Below are positions 50,566-61,400 of a DNA stretch of 64,000 nucleotides, piece by piece. The position numbers and the translations under genes were made by a program. Numbering within the stretch: position 1 is the first letter of the stretch; every line of letters starts with the position of its first letter. The DNA is from Eledone cirrhosa. Taxonomy: Eukaryota; Mollusca; Cephalopoda; Octopoda; Eledonidae. Location: contig OZ024745.1 in NCBI GenBank assembly GCA_964016885.1, forward strand, positions 48,920,042-48,984,041, read 5' to 3'. The notes below the pieces were generated by a model. That model made no database searches, was not told the DNA's origin, and worked only from the letters and a program-made list of their open reading frames with translations.

Positions 50566-53500
50566 GTATGTGCAATGTATGTGTATATACACACACACAC
50601 ACACACACACATTTTTTTTAAACCCTGGCAGAGTGGCTGATGCTAAACCTTGACATATAAGTATATTTAGCCATGTGGGTGTATGGGAGCATATGATAGT
50701 ATAGATATGTGTATGCATAAATATATGCATGTGTGTGTAATCATGTATATATAGGTCTGTGTATGTGGATAGGTCAGTCACCTGTTTCGCATCACTTCCA
50801 CTGAATGCTAAATATAACAAGTCATCATTGGCATAACAAGTTATGATTGGCAGTATCGGTAGAGGGTCGGACACCATGTTTTGCAGCAAAGAGTTACGGC
50901 TCTTTTTGATCTGAGTTCAAATCCCGCCAAAGTTAACTTTGCCTTTCATCCTTATGGGGTCGATAAAATAAGTACCAGTAATGTACTGGGTAATTGCTGG
51001 CCTTGTGCCAAAAGTAGAAACAATTATAGAACTTAATGCTGCAAGTAATCTGTCTCCTCTTCCACCCTGCCAGGCAGTGGTTGTTATAGTATTAGTGACA
51101 GGTATCTCCTCCCACACTAGCAGTTTACTCATTGGCAACACTACCACACCATTAAGGTTATCTGGTGGAGGAGGTAATAACTGTGAAAGTGGCGTTGGAA
51201 TATTATAACTAAATACATGAAATAAACATAAAATAATTAATTAACAGAGGATTCTATTGTGTTTTGGAGAACCCTGCTGACAAGGATGTGGAATGAGGTT
51301 ACCAATGAAAGAAATGCTGGCAAAGCCAGCAAGATTGGCCGCCATCCAATGTCGTAAAACCTGACGTTGCATATCTCCTCAGCTACCGCTCAGATACAAG
51401 TATCGAGGTCAGCGAGGAGAGATGGCTGTAGCACGGAGAGCAGTGAAGGGTGTAGAGGAGCTTCGGCATGGCGAAGCAGTTCCTCAACTGGAAGAGAGGT
51501 GGGTGGCCGTCGAGCAAGCCCAGTCGGCTCATGAGGGTCTGGAGTTGTTGGAGCCTAGACCTGATGGTGGAGTGGATGGCCGGCGGGTGGATCAGTGATC
51601 CGAGGATTAGGACAGCCTCATTGGGGGTCACCTATGCCTGGTGGAGAATTAACCACACATCCGAGATGGAGGCTGCCAAGCTCTCAGCATCATGGCTGAC
51701 ATTCACCACCTCCAACTTGGATGAGTTGACCTGGAGGCCGATTCCTGCCAGGGCAGGAACCACCGATTGAAGGTCATGGCAGACAGTCTCCACGGGCCCG
51801 CCCAGCATAGCATCATCCAGGTAACAAATGTTGAGAAGGGCTGTGATACTCTGGGCAATGTGGTCTATACCAAGGGCAAACAGGAGGGGGCCCAAAGGGT
51901 CGCCCTGTTGGACCCCAGTGGCTGAAGGTATGACCGTGTCAGCAGCAAAGAGCATGCTCGGGCTCCATATGACAAGTAGGCCAGCGGGTAGGTGGGGGGG
52001 ACTCGGCTGAAGCAGGCATTGAGCAGATGGTCCCGGCGTATGCAGTTAAAGGCATTCCTCATGTCAAGCTTGACAATGAGGTGCCTGGACTCCCTGAGTG
52101 CCGGTTTCCGTGGGCAGCTATTGAAGAAATGCCTGGCTGCATGTGCGGCCCCCTCACAGCCACCGGACTGAACTCCTCACCCAGTTCAAGTGTTATGGAC
52201 CTGCAGACCACCTTAGCAGCCAGGCTAGCCGAAATAAAAAGGCCATGGCGGGAGGATCCAGGGTGCCATGGATAAGCCTATTGGTGAGTGCCACAATTGC
52301 ACTCAGAAGGCGACGCCTGGCCTCAGCGGAGAGGAGGGATAGCAACTCTTTGAGATGGCCTGGTCAGAGACCATCAGCACCTCCGCTGCTGCTAGCTGGC
52401 AAGGACTTGATGGAAGACATGATGTCTGCGTTGGAAGCCACAAGGAGAAGGTGGGGATCGGGTGGGGGTATGGGTCTGAGGTCAGCGGGTGGTTCAGGGT
52501 GCTTGAGTGGCAGGGCAGCCAGAACCTCCTCGGTGGATTGGAGGACAGTGTCCTCTTAGGCAACCACTCTGACTGCGGCCGAGACATTACCCATGATAAG
52601 TTTAGCGTTTACGCAGTCACGCAAATGCTTGGCGCTGGCCTCAGGGGTGGAGGATTGAAGGCACTCAAGAGCAGGGGTTGTGGCGTCCTTCAGCATGCTT
52701 GGAATGGGTGCTTCCCCAAAGTACGAAACATTGGCCTTGACAAAGGCTGCTGTCGACATCTGCCTTGGTCAGCGCCAGAGCTGGGGAGACCAAGGGTGAG
52801 TGGGGCGAAATAGAAGAGGCGCTCCCAGTTGCTGGCTCGATTGGAGTCCAGAGCACTCTCGATTGAGGAAGCGAGAGCATCGGCTACCGGCATCCGGGAT
52901 CCTGAGCGGAATCTTCCAGAGCCACCTGAGCCGAGCGATGTTGACCAGCGAGGCTTGGGCATCAGGCAAGCTCGCAGTCTCATCTGGTGGAGTGCCAGAT
53001 GGCCGTGGTTGGGCAGACGAGGGGAAGAGACAGTTTCTGCATCTCCACTCTGCGAGGGCACTGGAAGCTCGACGCGTCAACACAGGTGATGTGGTGGAAG
53101 CAGCTGCACCCTGAGCAGTTCCGGCCCCTCTTCCTTCTGTTCATGGTGCTGCAAATGCTGCAGATGTCGACTGGTGGGGATGGCGGATGGGGCATGGAGC
53201 CGGGGACTGGGGCACCAAGCGGCATCAGGGGTGAGTGGCTAGTTGTCACCAGCTCAGGTGCTAGGCACAAATGCACGTGGGTGGAAGGAAAAGTGTTGGT
53301 ATGAGTGAGGCCTCATAGCTCACCTACATCAGATATGGAGGCGACAGAAGACAAGATAAAAGAGAAGGGGGGGGATGCAGGGAGGGAGACACACACAAAA
53401 GTAGAAAGTTAGCAAATAAATAAATAAATGAATGGATGAATGTACAAAAAGAAAACAGGGGGTAGTTCCCAGCGAAATGACCCAAAGGTTGTTATTGTTA

Positions 53501-56500
53501 CTGATGCTGGAGTTGGCTTCCTCTTGTTAATGGTGGTGGTGGTAGTGATTGCTGGTAAGATGTTGGTGTACACACATATATGTTGTTATTGTCACTGGCG
53601 CTGTCATATCCTTCCTCTTGTTAATGGCAGTGGTAGTTGATACTGATACCTATTTCGGCTGCCCGGCTGGTTGCTGGGGCTTGAATGCCTTCTTTCATCG
53701 AAGATGCAGGGTCGTTGTTATTGTCACTGTTACTGTCATTGCCTCCCTTGTTTGGTTTGGGTTGGTTTTCGCTTCTGTATCTTTTATATCTCCATAGTTA
53801 ATTTATTTGGCAATCAATGTTTATCATTGATTGACCAGCAGTTAAAAATACAGATATGAATATATATATATAGTCTATCAAAGTTCTTTCGTCACACATC
53901 TGCGACATCATCAGTGGTACTATTATGTTTCTTCCCATTGTATTGTAATGTCTATGCCATTTTTATTTAATTAATTTAATTGAGGATTGAATTAAATAGA
54001 TATACTTAAAATAGATAACGTTATAGCTTAACAAGAATATAAAGTAGTCATTATAAAGTTTAACTTGGCTATAAAGTGTTATATGTGAGAGCTCTTTGCT
54101 ATTGTTAAGTCTGTGCTTAACTATAGTTCAGTGGAGTTCATCCTTATGTCCATAGCCCCAGCTAAGGAGATTCATGCACTCGATGAGCAAAGCATCAGAG
54201 TGGAATGTTTCAATCTAAAGGGAATGTCCAGGGTGAGGTGTGGACAGTAGGAATGGCCCACAGCTTGCCGTAGACAGCAATGAAACTGATCAAGATCTCC
54301 GGGCTAACAGGTCTAACTGATAAAAAGCTATTAGTGAGTGTTGTAACTTAAAGTAAATATAAGAATAAGAAACATCAAGATGAATTATATTAAAGTTAAT
54401 TAAATTAAAGTATGGTCAGAAATGTACAATATAATAAGTGAAACAGTATGGTATAAAATATAAAACTATACAAGATAAAAAATAGAAAACAAACTGAATA
54501 ACTTGTGATCATACAAGAAGTAAATGAAAATGTACATATAATAAATGTAATAAAATACAATAAAATAACCTGAGATTCCACACAAGGGTAACTAAATATA
54601 GATACAAATGTGTCTAAATATATATAGAAATAAAGAGAATGAATTGAGAAATTATACAGATAGTTAGGTAAGGATGGGGATAGGAATAGAGTTCAGAGAG
54701 AAACTTCCATTTCCATATTTACTTTAAGTTACTTTTTGTTTGTTGTGGCACCAAAACGACCACTTTACAGTGTAGGGCAGGTACGTGGAGATTGGAGAAG
54801 TAGATCTAGGGTGAGGTACTCATCTGGTGAAGGGTGGGGTGTTAGGATATAGGTGGAATGTTAGGACGTGGGAGGTTTAAGGAAGTGGGGAATGGAAGGT
54901 AGTGCATACAAGTTGTTGCTTCAGCCTGTGCATATGGGATGGTGGGTCTTCTGTATTACTGCATAACGCCAGTGATCTCGATCTTGTGTCATCGCCTTCT
55001 AGAGGTGCTATTGTGCAAGGTCAGCTGTATATATGGTTGGTGTTAGGAAGGGCATCCTGCCGTAGAAAACCTGCCAGATAGTCCTATATGAGCGAGACAT
55101 GGTCACCCGACCAACCTTGCCTCAAATGAGACAACTCCCATCTAACCCATGCTAGCTTGGAAGATGGACGTTAAACGAAGATGATGATGATGATATATAT
55201 ATATATATATATGTGTGAGAGCTATACAGCCACGTATAGAGGAACAGTCGGCAAGGTTAGAATTAATGAAGAATATAGTGAATTTAGCGTACTGGTAGGG
55301 GTACACCAGGGCTCCGTTCTTAGCCTCCTCCTGTTTATTATTGTCCTACAGGCTATAACAGAGGGGTTTAAAACTGGCTGCCCATGGGAAATTCTATATG
55401 CAGATGATATAACTCTCATAGCTGAATCTATGGCTGAACTAGAGAGGAAGTTCTGAACATGGAAGCATGGCCTTGAATCAAAAGGCCTTAGAGTCAACTT
55501 GTCTATGACTAAGGTTCTAGTATGCAGAAAGGAGAATAAGGCAGAGGTACCCTCTGAGAAATGGCCATGCTCAGGTGCAGTAAGTAGCAAGGACCCATTG
55601 GATATCTCCTTCAACTGCCCAGATGGTTCAATAGAAATAGTAGACATCTTCCGTTACCTGGGTGACAAAATCAGCAGTGGAGAAGGGATGCTCTGAAAGT
55701 GTAGTAGTAGCCAGAGTTAGAACGGGATGGAAAAAGTTCAGAGCTAATACTGCTGTTGGCTACAAGGGGTTTTTCTCTAAAAATGAAAGGCAGATTGTAT
55801 GATGCATGTATACGAACAGCGATATTACATGGTAGTGGGACTTGGGCATTGTGTGCGCTGAAGACCTGCATAGATTAGAAAGAAATGAAGCTTGCATACT
55901 CCGATGGATGTGTAATAGTTATGTGTGCAAAAGGCGAAGCATAAATGAACTAAGAGGGTGACTAAGCATAAGAGTTATCAAATGTTGTGTTCTGGAGAGG
56001 AGATTGTGTTGGTATGGATAGGTGATGCGTATGAAGGATGACAGCTGTATAAAAAAGTGCAGGGAAATGAACATAGATGGAAGCTGCGGAGTGGGTAGAC
56101 AAAGAAAAACCTGGGACGAGGTGATAAAAACTGACCTTGCCCACCTACACCACTCTAAGACAATGTCACTGGATCGAGACCTTTGGGGCCATGTAGTTGT
56201 ACAGAAGACCCGACTACCATTGCATACAAACCTATAGTCAGTAGGCACCTCTTAACTCAATGTACATCCCACCGCCACACACTACCCCACCCTCCCTCTC
56301 CCGTTCCGTCCACTGTGTCGATGACACAACAGTCCACACTGTAAGGTGGCCGTGTAGGAGACACAGTGAAAAGGCTCCCAGTCCACACTGTAAATGTGGT
56401 TGCTGTAAAAAAAACCTGCCAGAGAACCTGCCGTGCGAGCGAGACATGGTCTCCTGACCATTCCCGCATCAAATGGAACAAAACCGTCAAACCCATGCTA

Positions 56501-58352
56501 GCGTGGAAGATGGACGTTAAACGATGATGATGATGATGATATACTGTATTTGATGGCTTATAAGGCATACTTTCTTTTCCAAAAATGTCTCAGAACATCA
56601 CCCTGTATCTTATAAGGTCAAGGGTCATTTTGGCTAGTGGAGTTCTAGTGCTGTAGTGGTCCTTAATTTAAACAGCAAACATCTCTGCAAATGTAAACAA
56701 GGTAGTGATCGCTTCTACACCAACAATGGTGTACCAGAAGACATAGTTGATCTTCAGACATTTGCTGCCAGTTCATCCAAAGACTTGGGCTGTGCTCCCC
56801 CGAAGAGTGCTCTATACCTTGGCCGACCAGGTCCGAAACCCAGGCTAATTAGACTGTCTTTTTCGAACTCAACTGAGGCATGTTCATATCTTTCAGCCTC
56901 TGGTAATGCTAGGCGTGAAAGTCAGATTGCCTTCCGAACATGCCCTGGTCTTCCACTTGATGTACACCCAAAGCTGCGTGCTGCAGCTTCCTTAAACTGC
57001 AACTTGGCAGAACATGAAAGCTTCAGCCTACGTGATGATGGGCAGATATGGAAGTTTATTAAGGCTGGTGAAACATGGAAAAGAGATACCAGCTGGTCTG
57101 AAAACACTGTACCCACAACAACTGGCAATAAAAAAACTGAAAAAACTCTGGGAAACTAAGTCAGAATAACCTGCCATCCCCTGCACATAATCATAGACTG
57201 AAATCAAGGTACAAATTGTTGTCCTTGAATACATGTAGTCTATGCAATAAGATACATCTTTTTGACTCCTACGTCAAAAGTATCGACTCTGACTTCATTA
57301 CAGTCATGGAAAAATGGGCACATTCCTTACTCTGTGATGGGGTTTTCAGCATAACTGGCTACAACTAGTTTTGTAAAGACCGCATTAATCGTCGTGGAGG
57401 TGGTGTAATGGTCTAATTTCTGTAAAACTTTTCAGCAATTCCTTCTGTTGATTTGAACCAATCGCAGCAAGAAGTATTTTTCTGCGGTATACGTATAAGC
57501 ATGTTAACACTGCTACTTGGAGTCGTTTACCGTCCCCCAAATTACCATCAGGACACTCAACTTTGTGATATCCTCATTTATAACGACATCAAATGTTTGT
57601 CTCAGAACTGAGGCAGCATTATCATGACTATCACAGAAAATGACCTGATCTATGACTTCGAGGAGAAAAGAAAGCATTCTTCTAGGTATTTTTATCCATG
57701 TTTACTCTAAGGGCTGGATGAGTGAGGATGGTATGAAACTGTGGCTAGTAAAGGTGTGGTCATGGTGTCCTGGTGGACTCTTCAAAAAGCCATTGCTTCT
57801 TGTGTGGAACAAGTTCAGGGTTCAGTTAACAAAAGCCATTAAGAGTAGAGTAAGCAGCTTACACTCAAAACTAACTGTAACATCAGGAGGATTAACATAT
57901 CAACTGCAACTCCTTGATGTACGTATAAAGAAGCCTTTCAAGGGTTACATGCATGGAGAATGGAATGAATTGATGGGACTCTGCAGCATGAGCTAACACC
58001 ATCAGGTCACATCAAGAGGCCTACAATATCTCAGGTTTGCCAATGGGTAATAAAATGCTTGGGATAAGGTTACAACAGAAGCAGGTGTACTTTTATTCAA
58101 AAAAATGTGGCATTAGTAATAACATGAATGGCACAGAGGGTGACCTTTTATATGAAGGTAATGACTCTTATGATTCTGATTACTTTGAGGAATGCATGGA
58201 TGATAGTGACCATAACTTTGCAGGATTTGACCATGAATAAAAAAAACTACAATTTTAATAAATTTCATGATGAATAAAATAAATTTATTTTCATTTTCTT
58301 TTGTTTTTTAAAAACATACTAAATATTTCAACAAAAAATATGTGTATATATG

Positions 58353-58403
<51 letters not shown>

Positions 58404-61400
58404 ATCATGTTTCTCAATAAAAAGCTCCAATTATACAACAAAGCATCAATTATACAACAAGTTTAAATGATATATAAAATAATATATATTGATATTATCA
58501 ATTGGGAAACTACTAGTATTTTGTACCAATATACAGAACAATTAATATGAAAGTAGATATATTTACTTCTATATGGTAAAACTGCCTACAGTACCTTAAA
58601 CAGATCTTTCTGGAAATCAAAGAATAGATGCAAAGCATCGATCTAGTAATTAATATCAATACCAATTATCGATTTTGGTAATAAGCATCTCAAGACCAAG
58701 ATTTCCTTCATCAGTAAAACTTTATTTTAACTCCACATGGAAAAAATTTCCAAATTCACTAGTAATTTGTGTTGCGTGAAATATATATATAAGGAAAAAA
58801 GATGAAATCGAAAATGCAACTGGAGTCTTTTTAAGAATATTTATTTGGTTCCTTTACCGGTTTCGCAGTTCTTGTGCTTTTCAAAAGTAGAATTCAGATG
58901 GAGGGTTTGTGATTTTTCTCGCATCTGGTTGGTGTTCGAATGTTACTTCTGTTATATGTTCAAATGTTACTCTGTGGAAAAAAGTGGCTCAAAATGCTAG
59001 GTTTTACATGACAGTCATCAACCAACCAGATTTACTTTTCTAAAAAAACCTAGCATTTCGAGCCACTTTTTTTCGCATATAACAGAAGTAACATTCGAAC
59101 ACCAACAGATGCGAGAAAAACTACAAACCCTCCATCTCAATTTTACTTTTGAAAAGGTCAAGAACTGCGAACCCGGTAAAGGAACCAAATAAATATTCTT
59201 AAAAAGACTCCAGTTGCATTTTCGATTTCATCTTTTTTCCCTATACTTTCACTCATGTAGGACATCTCGTTTTTCATTTTGTAAAAAAAATCTCATTTTC
59301 TAATATATATATATATATATGTGTTGTGTGATTATATATATATATATATGTGTATTTATATATACATATACACATATATATATATATATATACACATATA
59401 TATAATGCCATGCTTGTGTATGAGTGAACACCGTAGCAATGTTTTCCCATTCAAATATGGTATTATATAATATGGTTATTATATAACATCCTATTTTATA
59501 TATTTACTGTTATTACTTATATTTCTCACATTCTTTTTATTAATAAGCATACCGAACTCAGTGAAGATTTAAAAGTAAATTCACGACAGTTGGAAGGATA
59601 TCAGCAAGAAAACATTGAATTAAAAACTCAAAACAAAAAACTCAAAACAAATAACACAGCACTGGAATTGGCATTGAAAGAGATCAACAAGAATATGAAA
59701 AAAACCCCTATAAGTAAGAACTTTTAATCATTTCAGATGTTTTAATCTCTCAACTGTCTCCATAGAAATTCTTACTATATATTTATGATATATTTATATG
59801 TGCATCTGGTATTGAATAGGTACATTGTATATACACTGTGTGACATACGAGGTCACAAATAGGGTAGGTCATCCACAAACCAGGTAGGTCATCCAGTTAG
59901 AAATCAGTTCTTATGAAAGTATTCTATGATGAGCATGATATTTTTCATGAGGCCTCCATGGCTAACCTCTGCTTTAGCTGGGGGAAATGGTTTCAAAATA
60001 CTTGCTGCTACAGCATCTATGTTTCGTTGTTGTTCCCTAAGAAGTCTGTATAAAATAACCAGAATAACTCAGAGTAGTTTTTTTTATTGGGAAAACATAC
60101 CTAGAGAATGGAACTTTTCAATAGAAATAGATAGATTAATGGTGGTGCCCAGCATGGCCACATTCCATAGGCTGGAACATGTAAAAAAGTATATCACTAG
60201 AGAAATTAGAATAAAAACTTCAAGTAGTACCCAAGGAGTGCTTAATTAGTTTATAATACAAATATAAGATACCTATCCCTATTTTGAACTGGTGTACAAA
60301 AGTTACAGCACACAAGTTGCTGAGGGTTGTTTCGAGACATAGTTGATGTTTGTTGTTGCTATTTATTTTCATCATTTTTGTAACACAAATCTTTTAATTT
60401 ACATACCATCTACTTGGATAAGAAGGTCCTAGAGATGTAAATATTGACTAGTAGAAGGCTAAATCTACTGGTTATGATTGGTCTCTATGTTTACACTGAC
60501 TCTGGTTACATTGATAAACTGAGTATCTCTCTCACCCTGTATGTAGCTCATTGCTCAGTTAACATTAAGAAAAAATCCTTTATGATTTGTAGGAGTGAAC
60601 ATTTGATTGAATTTGTCCAAATGAATCTTTTGAAAATGTTTTCCATATTCTTTTTAATGTTTTGTTAGATTCAGATGAAGCAATTATAAAGTGTCCTTCC
60701 CTAGACAAAATCCTTGCAGTGAGTTATTTTTGTTTTGTTTTGTTTTCCCTGAAAATGGGGTTGTTAATTCAAATGTTTATTGTATCTTGATTAGTGGACA
60801 GATTGCTGTGAAAATTTGAAATAATCTAAAATAAAGGCTTTCATATTTAATATGATATTGTCATAGAACTATTTTGACCTTTTCAAGAATGGCTTGTTAA
60901 TGTAGTTTCATGTGGCATAGGATATTAAAAGTTGACAATAGTTGACAATAATTAAAACTGTGACCCTTACAATAGGAATAATGCCTATGGCAACAGTTTT
61001 TATCATATCTGATACCATAATTATTTAAGAAGTCTTTAAAAGATGTTGATTTTTCTAGTTCCTTATCTGATATGAGAATTCGTAGCATGATTATTCATCA
61101 AATGACATTTCATTCGATTATTTTGTAAATACAGAAGAATTTTAAATAGAGAATATTTTTTAAATAAGAAATAACAATAGAATTCCCCATCTTAAATTTT
61201 ATTTTAAAATCACAACTGTAACAGAACTTTAAAATGTTCTACTTGTGCTAATTTCGAAAGTTAAATACTACAGACAGCAGATGATTAATTATTCAGTCAT
61301 TAAAGGTATGATAACCAATTATAATGTTGTTTATTTACTGCATCATAATATTTTTTTTATTGGTGTTCCATCAAACAATCACATATTTGTAGATGGGAAA

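Noticed and set aside
51468..53304. Long plus-strand frames in the GC-rich block
   Set aside because: High G+C gives spurious open frames. Only the minus strand carries RT motifs (GVQQGDPLGP, YLDD).
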